A stretch of 64,000 bases of DNA from Methyloversatilis discipulorum (GCF_000385375.1 NZ_ARVV01000001.1:1054001-1118000); one strand, 5' to 3'; shown: positions 1 through 9,510, counted from the first letter of the stretch. Made by a program: numbers and translations. The notes: generated by a model not told the origin, from the letters alone.

Positions 1-2
1 AA

Positions 3-488
3 GCGGGGCATGCGGTCAGCGTGATCGACGTCAGCCAGCTCGCCTTTCCGCTGCTGCGCTCGAAAGCCGAGTGGTCGGCGCCGGCCGAGGGCGACATTGC
101 GCAGGCCCAGGCGCTGATCGCCGACGCCGAACATCTGGTGGTGTTCTTTCCGATCTGGCTGGGCACGTTGCCGGCGGTGCTGAAGGCCTTCTTCGAACAG
201 GTGTTCCGCCCGGGTTTCGCGATCGGCGAAGGGCGCGGGCGCAATCCGTTCACGCGGCTGCTCACCGGACGTTCGGCGCGGCTGGTGGTAGCTATGGGCA
301 TGCCGGCCTGGCTGTTCCGCACCTTCTATCTGGCGCACGGCGTCATGAGCTTCAAGCGCAACATCCTGCATTTCGTCGGCATCCAGCCGGTGCGCACTAC
401 GCTGATCGGCAGCGTAGACGCGATGGACGACGCCGGGCGGGCGCGCTGGCACGAACGCATGCGGCGTCTCGGCCGCGCGGCTGCGTGA
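3..488 (+). CDS. NAD(P)H-dependent flavodoxin-fold oxidoreductase, 5'-truncated
   Basis: The reading frame is open from the first bases of the window, and the residues before the first possible GTG (position 21) read GHAVSVIDV. That is the usual beta-strand after the first helix of NAD(P)H:quinone reductase-like flavodoxin folds, so the true start lies outside the window. The visible part carries the FPIWLGTLPAVLKAFFEQV segment typical of the family (FP-W-PA-LK-F-V, the flavin-contact loop and following helix). The family moves two electrons from NAD(P)H through FMN to quinones or other acceptors in the cytoplasm. The exact substrate cannot be told. It ends 6 bp before the convergent methyltransferase gene. 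Confidence 0.75.
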   Translation, partial: AGHAVSVIDVSQLAFPLLRSKAEWSAPAEGDIAQAQALIADAEHLVVFFPIWLGTLPAVLKAFFEQVFRPGFAIGEGRGRNPFTRLLTGRSARLVVAMGMPAWLFRTFYLAHGVMSFKRNILHFVGIQPVRTTLIGSVDAMDDAGRARWHERMRRLGRAAA

Positions 489-494
489 GCCGGC

Positions 495-1085
495 TCAGGT
501 ACGCAGCAGTCTCACCTGTCTGAACCAGCCGCCGAAGGCCGCCGGTTCGTCGCTGACGATGCCGAAGGGCAGGCCGTCGAGCGCGTCTTCGAGCACCACG
601 TCGAGCCGGGTGGCGATGCGGCCCGCCAGCGGCGACAGCAGGCGACGCAGCGGGGCCGGGCGGCCGCGGCGCAGGAACTTGTCCAGCACCAGCGCCGCGC
701 CGCCGGGGCGCAACACGCGCGCCGCTTCACGCAGGCAGGCGGCGCCGTCCGGCACCACGGCGACGATCAGATGCAGCACCACGCAGTCGAACTGCGCGTC
801 GGCGAAGGGCAGGCGCATCGCGTCGCCGCGCACGGGCGCGTAGTTCAGGCCCGAGGCGCGCGGCAGGCTGCGCGCCAGCATGGCGGCGTTGAAGTCGATC
901 GCGGTGTAGCGGTGATCAGCGGGCAGATGGGGCAGGTCCAGCCCGGTGCCGACGCCGACCAGCAGCACGTCGGACGCTGTGCGTGGCAGGTGGGCCAGGC
1001 TGGCGCGGCGCGCGGCGCGCGACGCGGCGGCGACCACCGTGTCGTAGAGGGGAGCGAGGCGGGTGTAGGACGAGGCGAGCGACAT
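495..1085 (-). CDS. SAM-dependent class I methyltransferase
   Basis: This protein of 196 residues has a Rossmann methyltransferase core. Motif I is VLLVGVGTGLDLPHLP near residue 40, an acidic residue follows in YTAIDFN, a motif II-like RGDAMRLPFADAQFDCV follows, and VLRPGGAALVLD ends the core. It resembles the Methyltransf_11 / phosphatidylethanolamine N-methyltransferase-like group; the substrate is not predictable. The ATG at 1085 was chosen because everything upstream in this frame lies inside apaG. It is 11 bp downstream of apaG on the same strand and probably cotranscribed with it. Confidence 0.8.
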   Translation of the reverse strand: MSLASSYTRLAPLYDTVVAAASRAARRASLAHLPRTASDVLLVGVGTGLDLPHLPADHRYTAIDFNAAMLARSLPRASGLNYAPVRGDAMRLPFADAQFDCVVLHLIVAVVPDGAACLREAARVLRPGGAALVLDKFLRRGRPAPLRRLLSPLAGRIATRLDVVLEDALDGLPFGIVSDEPAAFGGWFRQVRLLRT

Positions 1086-1096
1086 CGCCCCGTCGC

Positions 1097-1480
1097 TCAG
1101 TGCAGCACGCGTGGCATGGCCAGCGTGAATTCGGGAATGTCGGCTTCGAACTGCGTGCCGTCTTCGGCCACCATCTGGTAGCTGCCGCGCATCGTGCCGA
1201 CCGGCGTGTTCAGCGCGCAGCCGCTGGTGTATTCGAACTTCTCGCCGGCCTTCAGCAGCGGCTGCTGGCCGATCACGCCGAGCCCGCGCACCTGCTGTTC
1301 GGCGTTGTGGGCGTCGCGGATGATCCAGTGCCGGCTGATCAGCTGCGCCGGCACGGTGCCGGTGTTGGTGATGCTGACCGTGTAGGCGAACACGAAGCGG
1401 CTGTCCTCGGGGTCGGACTGCTCTTCGACATAGCGTGCCTGCACGCTTACCGTCACTTCGTATTTTTTCGCTTCGGCCAT
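1097..1480 (-). CDS. apaG: ApaG, Co2+/Mg2+ efflux-associated DUF525 protein
   Basis: The 127-residue protein matches the ApaG family in length and in its conserved blocks: [49 protein letters not shown] and FEADIPEF. ApaG is a small fibronectin-III-like beta-sandwich protein. It is named for its operon with apaH in enterobacteria, and its biochemical role is still poorly defined (linked to divalent cation phenotypes). Here it is divergent from rpe, with about 100 bp between starts, and followed closely by a methyltransferase gene rather than by ksgA/apaH. Confidence 0.93.
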   Translation of the reverse strand: MAEAKKYEVTVSVQARYVEEQSDPEDSRFVFAYTVSITNTGTVPAQLISRHWIIRDAHNAEQQVRGLGVIGQQPLLKAGEKFEYTSGCALNTPVGTMRGSYQMVAEDGTQFEADIPEFTLAMPRVLH

Positions 1481-1548
1481 GGCCCTTATTTAACCGAAGT
1501 CTGATGACGCGGCAAGCGCTGCGGCAGGAAGGCGCGTGTCCGACCCGA

Positions 1549-1554
1549 TACAAT
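1549..1554 (+). promoter_or_regulatory. Candidate -10 box for rpe
   Basis: The hexamer TACAAT lies 28 bp upstream of the rpe start in the divergent apaG-rpe gap. No convincing -35 box is seen at 16-18 bp spacing. The assignment rests on position and the hexamer alone. Confidence 0.35.
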
Positions 1555-1581
1555 CGCGGCTTCGACCTTCGGAGCCGCACC

Positions 1582-2289
1582 GTGAGCACCACCAATCTGG
1601 ATTACCTGATCGCCCCCAGCATTCTGTCCGCCGACTTCGCCGCACTCGGCCAGGAAGTGCGCAACGTCATCGCCTCGGGCGCCGACTGGATACATTTCGA
1701 CGTGATGGACAACCATTACGTGCCCAACCTGACCATCGGCCCGCTGGTGTGCCAGGCGCTGCGCCCGCACACCGAAGCGGTGATCGACGTGCACCTGATG
1801 GTGAAGCCGGTGGACCGCATCATTCCCGATTTCGCCAAGGCCGGTGCCAACGTAATCACCTTCCACCCGGAAGCGTCCGAGCACATCGACCGCACGCTGT
1901 CGCTGATCCGCGAGCACGGCTGCCAGGCCGGCCTGGTGTTCAACCCGGCCACGCCGCTGCACTACCTCGACCACGTGATGGACCGCCTCGACGTCGTGCT
2001 GCTGATGTCGGTGAACCCGGGCTTCGGCGGCCAGAGCTTCATTCCGTCCTCGCTCGACAAGCTGCGCGCGGTGCGCGCCCGCCTCGACGAGTACGTGTCG
2101 CGCACCGGCCGCCACATCCGGCTGGAGATCGACGGCGGCGTCAAGATCGACAACATCGCCGAGATTGCGCGCGCCGGGGCCGACACCTTCGTCGCCGGCT
2201 CGGCCGTGTTCGGTGCCGGCAAGGACAGCGACCCGCACCGCTACGACAGTGTGATCGCCGCGCTGCGCAAGCAGCTGGACGCCGTCTGA
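1582..2289 (+). CDS. rpe: Ribulose-phosphate 3-epimerase
   Basis: The 235-residue (beta/alpha)8 enzyme interconverts ribulose-5-phosphate and xylulose-5-phosphate in the pentose phosphate or Calvin pathway. Diagnostic segments are [14 protein letters not shown] at the N-terminus, [12 protein letters not shown] and DVHLMV (metal-binding His and Asp), [13 protein letters not shown] and EIDGGV near the phosphate site. The GTG at 1582 was chosen because the family starts only a few residues before IAPSILSAD; longer versions would extend across the promoter gap. It is followed after 2 bp by gph, an order seen in many proteobacteria. Confidence 0.95.
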   Translation: MSTTNLDYLIAPSILSADFAALGQEVRNVIASGADWIHFDVMDNHYVPNLTIGPLVCQALRPHTEAVIDVHLMVKPVDRIIPDFAKAGANVITFHPEASEHIDRTLSLIREHGCQAGLVFNPATPLHYLDHVMDRLDVVLLMSVNPGFGGQSFIPSSLDKLRAVRARLDEYVSRTGRHIRLEIDGGVKIDNIAEIARAGADTFVAGSAVFGAGKDSDPHRYDSVIAALRKQLDAV

Positions 2290-2291
2290 GC

Positions 2292-2972
2292 ATGACGCAG
2301 CGCTTCTCGGTCGCCGCCATCACCTTCGACCTCGACGGCACGCTGCTCGACACCGTGCCCGATCTCGCCGCCGCGGCACAGGACATGGCGGCCGAACTGG
2401 GCATCCCGCCGCGCCGCGAGGACGAGGTGCGGGTGTTCGTCGGTCGCGGCATTCCGAATCTGGTCGAACGCTGCCTCGGCGAGCGGGCGCAGGACGCGGC
2501 TCTTCTCGCGCGGGCGATCGAGGTATTCAAGCGCTGCTACCGGGTGCGCAACGGCGAGCGCGCCGTGCCCTACGACGGCGCGCACGATACGCTGGTGGCG
2601 CTGCAGAAGGCTGGCTTCAGGCTGGCCTGCGTCACCAACAAGGCGGTTGATTTCACACTGCCGCTGCTCGAACAGATGGACATGCGCCAGTACTTCGGCA
2701 GCGTGGTCGGTGGCGACACCCTGCCGCAGAAGAAGCCGGACCCGGCGCCGCTGCTGCACGCCGTGCGCGAACTGGGCGTGGCGCCGTCGGCCGCGCTGCA
2801 CGTCGGCGACTCGTACAACGACATCGACTGCGCGCGCAATGCCGGCATTCCGGTGCTGGGCGTGCCCTGGGGCTACAGCGAGGGGCGCGTGCTGGACGCA
2901 AAAGATTGCGATGGGCTACTATCTTCGCTCCCCGATCTGCTCTCGCGGGTCGCACTTCCGACCGAACACTGA
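2292..2972 (+). CDS. gph: Phosphoglycolate phosphatase
   Basis: This 226-residue HAD-superfamily hydrolase has the nucleophile motif FDLDGTLLDT (Asp13/Asp15), the motif II segment CVTNKA, the Lys loop KKPDPAPLL, and motif IV GDSYNDIDCA. The cap domain is the usual size. It hydrolyses 2-phosphoglycolate formed from DNA repair or RubisCO oxygenation. The 2-bp gap to rpe implies cotranscription and probably coupling. The last 30 codons contain a possible internal promoter for the downstream trpE region, and the stop codon is followed directly by the ATG of a 27-codon ORF. Confidence 0.93.
   Translation: MTQRFSVAAITFDLDGTLLDTVPDLAAAAQDMAAELGIPPRREDEVRVFVGRGIPNLVERCLGERAQDAALLARAIEVFKRCYRVRNGERAVPYDGAHDTLVALQKAGFRLACVTNKAVDFTLPLLEQMDMRQYFGSVVGGDTLPQKKPDPAPLLHAVRELGVAPSAALHVGDSYNDIDCARNAGIPVLGVPWGYSEGRVLDAKDCDGLLSSLPDLLSRVALPTEH
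2893..2922 (+). promoter_or_regulatory. Candidate internal promoter ahead of the trpE leader
   Basis: TGGACG and TACTAT are 18 bp apart inside the 3' end of gph; each matches the sigma-70 consensus at 4 of 6 positions. Transcription would start near 2929 and cover the short ORF and hairpins before trpE. This is inferred from sequence only. Confidence 0.3.
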
Positions 2973-3056
2973 ATGGACAGCCTGACTTCCAAGGAGACAC
3001 CCGCCCGCAGCTGCGCGCCCGCGCCCCTGCACGGGTACCTGTGGCGAGCCGCCTGA
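2973..3056 (+). CDS. Putative 27-residue leader peptide before trpE
   Basis: An ATG directly abuts the gph TGA and opens 27 codons ending in LHGYLWRAA and TGA, 69 bp before trpE. The peptide has one Trp codon (3042-3044) close to its end, unlike classical trp leaders with two or more. The stop codon and Trp codon lie inside competing hairpins described separately. trpE of pseudomonads, which also follows gph, is known to be attenuated, so a leader function is plausible. It could equally be a coupling ORF or chance. No homology to a named family is claimed. Confidence 0.4.
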   Translation: MDSLTSKETPARSCAPAPLHGYLWRAA

Positions 3057-3097
3057 GTCCGCTCCTGGTCAGGCGCGCGCGGTGACACCGCGGCGTC
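3043..3097 (+). promoter_or_regulatory. Mutually exclusive hairpins in the trpE leader
   Basis: Three stems can be drawn. GGCG (3043-3046) pairs with CGCC (3050-3053), over the Trp codon. CGCCTGA (3050-3056) pairs with TCAGGCG (3069-3075), over the leader stop. CGCGGT (3078-3083) pairs with ACCGCG (3087-3092). The first two cannot form together. No T-run follows the last stem, so if this is an attenuator it would have to act by Rho or at translation of trpE, not as a standard intrinsic terminator. Confidence 0.35.
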
Positions 3098-3125
3098 GTT
3101 CAAAACCCCGCTCTCCGGTCTGTCC

Positions 3126-4598
3126 ATGAATCAAGATCAATTCGAGGCGCTCGCCCGCGCCGGCTACAACCGCATCCCCGTTTCGCGCCAGGCACTGGCC
3201 GATCTCGACACCCCGCTGTCCGCCTATCTGAAACTGGCCGACGTACCGTATTCCTATCTGCTGGAATCGGTGCAGGGCGGCGAGCGCTGGGGCCGTTACT
3301 CGATACTCGGCCTGCCGGCGCAGACGCGCATCGTCGTGCGCCGCGACCGGATCGAGGTGCTGCGCGACGACGCCGTGATCGAGCGGACGGAAAGCAGCGA
3401 CCCGCTGGCCTTCGTTCAGGCCTTCCTCGGCCGCTACCGCGTGCCCGACCTGCCGGGCCTGCCGCGCTTTTCCGGCGGTCTGGTCGGCTATTTCGGTTAC
3501 GACGTCGTGCGCTACGTCGAGCACCGGCTCGCCGCCGGCTGGGACAAGGCCGACCCGCTGGGCGTGCCGGACATCCATCTGCTGCTGTCGGACGAACTGG
3601 CGGTGTTCGACAACCTGTCCGGCCGGCTCACCTTCATCGTCTATGCCGACCCGGAAAAGCCGGACGCGCTGGTCAATGCGCATCTGCGCCTCGACGCGCT
3701 GACCGCGCGCCTGCGTTCGCCGCTGCGCGAGCCCGACACCCCGCGCGGCGAATCGGTGGCCGCCGAATCCGGCTTCGGCCATGACGCCTACTGCGCCGCG
3801 GTGGAGAAGGCGAAGCGCTACATCTTCGACGGCGACATCATGCAGGTGGTGCCGTCGCAGCGCATGAGCAAGCCGCTGGCGACGACGCCGATGGCGGTGT
3901 ATCGCGCGCTGCGTGCGCTGAATCCGTCGCCCTACATGTATTTCTTCAATCTGGGCGACACGCACATCGTCGGCGCCAGCCCGGAAATCCTCGCCCGCCT
4001 CGAAGGCGACAAGGTGACGGTGCGTCCGATCGCCGGCACCCGCAAGCGCGGCGCCACGCCTGAGGAGGACCGCGCGCTGGCCGAGGATCTGCTGTCGGAC
4101 GAGAAGGAACGCGCCGAGCACATCATGCTGGTCGACCTCGGTCGCAACGACCTCGGCCGCGTCGCCGCCACCGGTACGGTCGAGGTGACCGACCGCATGG
4201 TGGTCGAGAAGTACTCGCACGTGATGCACATCGTCAGCAATGTCGAAGGCGTGCTGAAGCCGGGCCTGACCGCGATGGACGTGCTGCGCGCCACCTTCCC
4301 GGCTGGCACCGTCAGCGGTGCGCCCAAGGTGCGGGCGATGGAAATCATCGACGAGCTGGAACCGGTCAAGCGCGGCATCTATTCCGGCGCAGTCGGCTAC
4401 CTCGGCTTCAACGGCGGCATGGACGTTGCGATCGCGCTGCGCACCGCGGTGATCAAGGACGGCGTGCTGCACGCCCAGGCCGGTGGTGGCGTGGTGATGG
4501 ATTCGACGCCCGAAGGCGAATGGCAGGAAACGCTGAACAAAGCACGCGCCGTGCTGCGAGCGGCAGAACTGGCCGAAGCGGGGCTGACGCCCGGCTGA
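3126..4598 (+). CDS. trpE: Anthranilate synthase component I
   Basis: The 490-residue chorismate-utilising enzyme has an N-terminal regulatory domain (about 25-165) and a C-terminal chorismate-binding domain (about 215-475). The latter shows [46 protein letters not shown] and [18 protein letters not shown]. With TrpG glutaminase it makes anthranilate, the first step of tryptophan synthesis. The LLES motif at 45-48, whose Ser is part of the tryptophan feedback site, is intact, so end-product inhibition is expected. No trpG follows; a REP-like array and crcB come next, so trpGDC must lie elsewhere, as in pseudomonads. Confidence 0.96.
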   Translation: MNQDQFEALARAGYNRIPVSRQALADLDTPLSAYLKLADVPYSYLLESVQGGERWGRYSILGLPAQTRIVVRRDRIEVLRDDAVIERTESSDPLAFVQAFLGRYRVPDLPGLPRFSGGLVGYFGYDVVRYVEHRLAAGWDKADPLGVPDIHLLLSDELAVFDNLSGRLTFIVYADPEKPDALVNAHLRLDALTARLRSPLREPDTPRGESVAAESGFGHDAYCAAVEKAKRYIFDGDIMQVVPSQRMSKPLATTPMAVYRALRALNPSPYMYFFNLGDTHIVGASPEILARLEGDKVTVRPIAGTRKRGATPEEDRALAEDLLSDEKERAEHIMLVDLGRNDLGRVAATGTVEVTDRMVVEKYSHVMHIVSNVEGVLKPGLTAMDVLRATFPAGTVSGAPKVRAMEIIDELEPVKRGIYSGAVGYLGFNGGMDVAIALRTAVIKDGVLHAQAGGGVVMDSTPEGEWQETLNKARAVLRAAELAEAGLTPG

Positions 4599-4628
4599 GT
4601 CCGGACCAGAACCGCCGCCCGCGGTTTT

Positions 4629-4820
4629 GTTGGAGCGAGCTTGCTCGCGATGCGGCTGTTGTCGGCCGCCGGCTTCGATCGATGCGGCAATCGCGAGCAA
4701 GTTCGCTCCCACAGGGAATGCACCCGACCCGCGGCCGGCGCCGGGGGTCTGTGGGAGGGGTCTCCTGACCCCGACTGCGGCGGATATCGAAGCCTGCGGG
4801 CAGCAGAGGCCGCTCCCACA
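4629..4820. repeat. REP-like palindrome array 1 (trpE-crcB gap)
   Basis: The 286-bp gap holds four short GC-rich palindromic units. A class A unit, containing GAGCGAGCTTGCTCGCGAT, lies at 4629-4651. Its inverted partner, with one base change, is at 4690-4713. A class C unit (GGGGTCTCCTGACCCC core) is at 4750-4775. A truncated class B unit (AGGCCGCTCCCACA) is at 4807-4820. Each unit carries or ends in a GTGGGAG/CTCCCAC-like flank. The 4629/4690 pair is inverted, as in REP doublets. Nothing coding is seen in the gap. Confidence 0.85.
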
Positions 4821-4884
4821 GGAGGCGAGCCGATGCCCGGTCTGCCCCTACAATTCAGGCCTCGAACACATCCGGTAGTGCGAC

Positions 4885-5262
4885 ATGCAGAACTTCATTG
4901 CCGTCGGTGGCGGCGCCGCGCTGGGTGCATGGATGCGCTGGGGTCTTTCGCTGGCGCTGAACCCGCTGTTCGCAGGCTTCCCGCTCGGTACGCTGGTGGC
5001 CAACCTGATCGGCGGCCTGCTGATGGGGGTGGCGCTGGCGGTGCTGCAGGCCATGCCCGAGTTGCCGGCCCATCTGCGCCTGCTCGTGACCACCGGATTC
5101 CTCGGTGGCCTGACCACCTTCTCCAGCTTTTCCGGCGAGGTGTTCGCGCTGTTCGAACGCGGCCACACCGGCTGGGCGCTGGTTGCGGTGGCGGCTCATG
5201 TGCTCGGTTCGCTGGCGATGACCGCGCTGGGCTGGTGGGGCTGGCAGCTGCTGCGCGGCTGA
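4885..5262 (+). CDS. crcB: Fluoride ion channel CrcB/Fluc
   Basis: This four-helix membrane protein of 125 residues has the Fluc signatures GTLVANLIGG (pore Asn in helix 2) and TTGFLGGLTTFSSFS (the break in helix 3 that binds a central Na+). Dual-topology dimers export fluoride from the cytoplasm. The length is normal. A TACAAT hexamer at 4849-4854 may be its -10 box. I looked for a fluoride riboswitch in the short leader and did not see one. The gene stands alone between a repeat array and hrpA. Confidence 0.93.
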   Translation: MQNFIAVGGGAALGAWMRWGLSLALNPLFAGFPLGTLVANLIGGLLMGVALAVLQAMPELPAHLRLLVTTGFLGGLTTFSSFSGEVFALFERGHTGWALVAVAAHVLGSLAMTALGWWGWQLLRG

Positions 5263-5335
5263 GCGGTTCGCGCAGGCGCCGTCTTTCGCGGACAATGGCG
5301 CCCTTTCTGCGCGACGCAGACCGCAGCCCGATCCG

Positions 5336-8300
5336 ATGAAAGTGCAGCACCCCGATCTGAATTCCCTGCTCGAACAGTGCATGAGCCGCGACGCGGCGGC
5401 GATTTCGCGCGCGCTGCGCGAACTGCCGCCGGCGATGCGCGCGCCGGACAAGTGGCCGGCGAAGATCGCTGAACGCGTGGCGGCGTCGCAGGCGCGCGTC
5501 GCCGCGCGGCGCGCATCGGCGCCCAAGGTCGAGTATCCGGAAGAGCTGCCGGTGTCGGCGCGGCGCGACGAGATCGCGGCGGCGCTGGCGGCGCATCAGG
5601 TGGTCATCGTGTGCGGCGAGACCGGCTCCGGCAAGACGACGCAGCTGCCCAAGCTGTGTCTGGAACTGGGCCGTGGCGCACGCGGGCTGATCGGCCACAC
5701 GCAGCCGCGCCGCATCGCCGCGCGCGCCACCGCCGACCGCGTGGCGAAGGAACTGAACGTGCCGCTCGGCCGCGAGGTCGGCTTCGCCATCCGCTTCACC
5801 GACCGCACGTCGGAAGACAGCCGCATCAAGCTGATGACCGACGGCATCCTGCTCGCCGAAACACAGCGTGACCGCTGGCTGGCCGCCTACGACACGCTCA
5901 TCATCGACGAGGCGCACGAGCGCAGTCTGAACATCGACTTCCTGCTCGGCTACCTGCGCCAGCTGCTGCCGCGCCGTCCGGACCTGAAGGTGATCGTCAC
6001 CTCGGCCACGCTGGACGCCGAGCGCTTCGCCAACCACTTTGCGCAGAACGGCAAGCCGGCGCCGGTGATCGAGGTCAGCGGCCGGCTCTACCCGATCGAG
6101 ATGCGCTGGCGGCCGTTCGATGCCAACAAGGAACGCGACCTCTACGACGCGGTAGCCGACGCGGTCGACGAGGCCTTCTCGTGCGGACCGGGCGACGTGC
6201 TGGTATTCATGCCGGGCGAGCGGGAAATCCGCGAGTGCGCCGAAACGCTGCGCAAGCACCATACGCGTCTGCCCGGCGTGAAGCCGGACATCCTGACGCT
6301 GTTCGCGCGCCAGTCGGCGCAGGAACAGTCGCGCGTGTTCCAGGGCTCGAACGGCCGGCGCGTCATCCTCTCGACCAACGTCGCCGAAACGTCGCTGACG
6401 GTGCCCGGCATCCGCTACGTGGTCGATACCGGTCTGGCGCGCGTCAAGCGCTACAGCTACCGCAACAAGGTCGAGCAGCTGCAGGTCGAGCCGATCGCGC
6501 AGTCGGCTGCGAAGCAGCGCGCCGGCCGCTGCGGCCGGGTGTCCAGCGGCGTCTGCTTCCGCCTCTACGACGAGGACGACTTCAAGCAGCGCACCGCGCA
6601 CACCGACCCGGAAATCCTGCGTTCGTCGCTGGCCGGCGTCATCCTGCGCATGAAGTCGCTCGGCCTGACCGACGTCGAGGAATTCCCCTTCATCGACCGC
6701 CCGGCGCCGCGCGCGATTGCCGACGGCTACCAGCTGCTGCAGGAACTGGGCGCGGTGGACGAGGAACGCACGCTGACCACGCTGGGGCGCGAACTGGCCA
6801 GGCTGCCGCTGGACCCGCGCGTCGCGCGCATGATCCTGGCGGCGCGCAACCACGGCGCGCTGAAGGAAGTGCTCATCATCACCGCCGGCCTGTCGGTGCA
6901 GGACCCGCGCGACCGCCCGGAGGAGCGTGCCGGCACGGCCGACCAGGCGCACGCGAAGTTCGCCGACGAGCGCAGCGAATTCCTGTGGTACCTGAAGGCC
7001 TGGGCGGCTTTCGACGAAGTGTGGCATCACCAGTCGCAGGCCAAGCAGCGCGAGTGGTGCAGGGCGAACTTCCTGAACTGGCTGCGCATGCGTGAGTGGC
7101 GCGACGTACATACCCAGCTGCACACGCTGTGTGCCGAGCACGAGTGGCCCGAGAACGAACAGCCGGCCGCCTTCGATGCGCTGCACCGCGCGCTGCTGAC
7201 CGGCCTGCTCGGCAACCTCGGCCTGCGCATCGAGGACGCGCGCGCCGGCGAGCCGCCTTATCTGGGCGCGCGCGGCATCAAGTTCTGGCCGCACCCCGGT
7301 TCGGCGCTGGCGAAGAAGGGCGGCAAGTGGATCATGTGCGCCGAGCTGGTCGAGACGACGCGGCTGTTCGCGCGCTGCATCGCGCGCATCGAACCGGAGT
7401 GGGTGGAAGAGGTGGGCGCCCACCTGATCCGCCGTTCGACCTACGAGCCGCACTGGTCGAAGAGCCGCGGCGAAACGGTGGCCTGGGAGCGCGGCGTCAT
7501 CCACGGCATCACGCTGTACGCCAAGCGCGCCGTGCAGTACGGCAAGACCGACCCGGTGCTGGCCCGCCAGCTGCTGATCCGCGAGGCCCTGGTCAATGGT
7601 GACGTGAGCGATGTCGCGCTGAAGCAGATGAAGTTCCTGCAGCACAACCTCGACCTGATCGCGCAGATCGAGCGGCTGGAGGAAAAGCAGCGCCGGCAGG
7701 ACCTGCTTGTCGACGAATCGCTGATCGAAGCCTTCTACGATTCCATCGTGCCGGCCGACGTGATCGACCTGCGCGGCTTCGAGCGCTGGCGCCGCGACGC
7801 CGAGCGCGACAATCCGAAGCTGCTGCACCTGACACGCGAACAGCTGATGCGGCACGAGGCGGCCGGCGTCAGCAGCGAACGCTTCCCGGCGAAGATGGAT
7901 CTGCTCGGCCAGCGCCTGAAACTCGAATACCGCCACGAGCCGAATGCGGCCGACGACGGCGTCACGCTGACCGTACCGCTGACGCTGCTGAACCAGATTC
8001 CGGCGGCGCGGCTGGACTGGCTGGTGCCGGGCCTGATCGAGGAAAAGGTGGTGCAGCTCGCGAAGACGATTCCGCCCAAGCTGCGTCACCGCATCCAGCC
8101 GATCAGCGGCTTCGTCGCCGACTTCCTCGCCCAGCCGCACGACCAGTCGGAGCCGCTGGTGAAGGTGCTGGCGCGCGCGATCGAGGTGTACGTGAGCCTC
8201 AAGCTGCCACCGGACGCGATCCGCGCCGAAAACCTGCCGGCGCACCTGATCATGAACATCCGCGTGATCGACGAGCACGGTCGCGTGCTCGGCCAGTCAC

Positions 8301-9466
8301 GCAATCTGGCCGAGCTGCGCACGCGGCTGAAGGACGAGGTGGCGCGCCGCTTCGAGCAGGCGCGCATTGCGCTGCCGACGGTGTCGTCATCCGCAGCGCC
8401 GGTCGCGCCGCCTCCGAAAGACGTTGCGCCTGCGCAGCTGCCCGCTGCCGACAGCAAGGCAGTCAGCGCGCGCGGCAGCATGGCCGACGCACTGGCCGCG
8501 CTCGGCGCGCGCGACGCCGTTGCGAAAGCGCCGGTGCCGCCGCCGGCCGCGAAGAAGGGTCGCGCCGAGCCTGCACCGCAGGTGGCCCCGGCCGCTCAGG
8601 CGGCGGGCGAGGGCCGCTACACGAGCTGGGCCTTCGGCGAACTGCCCGAACTGATGGAGGTCGAGGTTGCCGGTCGCATGGTGATCGGTTTTCCGGCGCT
8701 GCAGGACGATGGCGACGCGGTCAGCGTGCGCGTGTTCGATACGCCGGAAGCGGCGCACGAGGTGCACCGCCGCGGCCTGCGCCGGCTGTTCGCGCTGGAG
8801 CTGCGCGACCAGGTCAAGTTCATCGAGAAAAGCCTGCCCGGCCTGCGCGACATGGCGATGCAGTTCATGAACCTGGGCAGCGAAGCCGAACTGCGCGCGC
8901 AGCTGGTCGCCGCCACGCTGGAACGCTGCTGCATGATGGAACCGTGGCCGCAGGACGCCGCCGCCTTCGCCACGCGGCGCGACGAAGCGCGGCCGCGCAT
9001 ATCGCTGGTTGCGCAGGAGATCGGCCGGCTGGCAGGCAGTGTGCTCACCGAATACGCCGCGCTGAACAAGAAGCTGATCGCGCTGAAGGCGCACCCCGAC
9101 GCTGGCGCCGACATGCGCGCCCAGCTCGACGCGCTGGTCGGCAAGCACTTCATCGAGCGCACGCCTTTGGAGCGGCTGACCCACTATCCGCGCTACCTGA
9201 AGGCGATCGCGCTGCGCATCGACAAGTTGCGCGCTGACCCGGCGCGCGACGCGCGCGCGATGGCCGACTGGGCATCGCTCGCCACGCTGTGGGAGCGCGA
9301 GCGCATCGCCCGTGCGCGGGCGGGCGTGAGCGATCCCTTCCTCGATGAATTCCGCTGGCTGCTCGAAGAGCTGCGGGTGAACCTGTTCGCGCAGGAACTG
9401 CGCACGCCGGTGCCGGTCTCGGTCAAGCGGCTGCAGAAGATCTGGGAATCGCGCTCGCACGGGTGA
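5336..9466 (+). CDS. hrpA: ATP-dependent RNA helicase HrpA
   Basis: The 1376-residue DEAH-box helicase shows Walker A GETGSGKTT (94-102), DEAH at 191-194, SAT at 223-225, and motif VI QRAGRCGRV near 395. Winged-helix, HA2 and OB-fold segments follow, then the DUF3418 C-terminal region. In E. coli HrpA (about 1300 residues) acts on mRNA and resolves stalled ribosomes. The extra length here is explained by an Ala/Pro-rich low-complexity linker at about residues 1018-1091, between the helicase core and the C-terminal domain. The gene is monocistronic, flanked by repeat arrays at some distance on both sides. Confidence 0.95.
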   Translation: MKVQHPDLNSLLEQCMSRDAAAISRALRELPPAMRAPDKWPAKIAERVAASQARVAARRASAPKVEYPEELPVSARRDEIAAALAAHQVVIVCGETGSGKTTQLPKLCLELGRGARGLIGHTQPRRIAARATADRVAKELNVPLGREVGFAIRFTDRTSEDSRIKLMTDGILLAETQRDRWLAAYDTLIIDEAHERSLNIDFLLGYLRQLLPRRPDLKVIVTSATLDAERFANHFAQNGKPAPVIEVSGRLYPIEMRWRPFDANKERDLYDAVADAVDEAFSCGPGDVLVFMPGEREIRECAETLRKHHTRLPGVKPDILTLFARQSAQEQSRVFQGSNGRRVILSTNVAETSLTVPGIRYVVDTGLARVKRYSYRNKVEQLQVEPIAQSAAKQRAGRCGRVSSGVCFRLYDEDDFKQRTAHTDPEILRSSLAGVILRMKSLGLTDVEEFPFIDRPAPRAIADGYQLLQELGAVDEERTLTTLGRELARLPLDPRVARMILAARNHGALKEVLIITAGLSVQDPRDRPEERAGTADQAHAKFADERSEFLWYLKAWAAFDEVWHHQSQAKQREWCRANFLNWLRMREWRDVHTQLHTLCAEHEWPENEQPAAFDALHRALLTGLLGNLGLRIEDARAGEPPYLGARGIKFWPHPGSALAKKGGKWIMCAELVETTRLFARCIARIEPEWVEEVGAHLIRRSTYEPHWSKSRGETVAWERGVIHGITLYAKRAVQYGKTDPVLARQLLIREALVNGDVSDVALKQMKFLQHNLDLIAQIERLEEKQRRQDLLVDESLIEAFYDSIVPADVIDLRGFERWRRDAERDNPKLLHLTREQLMRHEAAGVSSERFPAKMDLLGQRLKLEYRHEPNAADDGVTLTVPLTLLNQIPAARLDWLVPGLIEEKVVQLAKTIPPKLRHRIQPISGFVADFLAQPHDQSEPLVKVLARAIEVYVSLKLPPDAIRAENLPAHLIMNIRVIDEHGRVLGQSRNLAELRTRLKDEVARRFEQARIALPTVSSSAAPVAPPPKDVAPAQLPAADSKAVSARGSMADALAALGARDAVAKAPVPPPAAKKGRAEPAPQVAPAAQAAGEGRYTSWAFGELPELMEVEVAGRMVIGFPALQDDGDAVSVRVFDTPEAAHEVHRRGLRRLFALELRDQVKFIEKSLPGLRDMAMQFMNLGSEAELRAQLVAATLERCCMMEPWPQDAAAFATRRDEARPRISLVAQEIGRLAGSVLTEYAALNKKLIALKAHPDAGADMRAQLDALVGKHFIERTPLERLTHYPRYLKAIALRIDKLRADPARDARAMADWASLATLWERERIARARAGVSDPFLDEFRWLLEELRVNLFAQELRTPVPVSVKRLQKIWESRSHG

Positions 9467-9510
9467 GTCGGCGACGCTTCCGGATGTGGGCGGCTTCGAT
9501 ACAGACTGTT

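Noticed and set aside
4820..4884. Fluoride riboswitch upstream of crcB
   Set aside because: The leader is short and lacks the conserved riboswitch core; only a candidate -10 box is seen.
4895..8278. Very long open frame (over 1100 codons) on the minus strand opposite crcB and hrpA
   Set aside because: It is the GC-rich antisense frame of strongly coding hrpA. The translated product is Arg/His/Gln-rich low complexity with no domain, while the plus strand has full helicase motifs.
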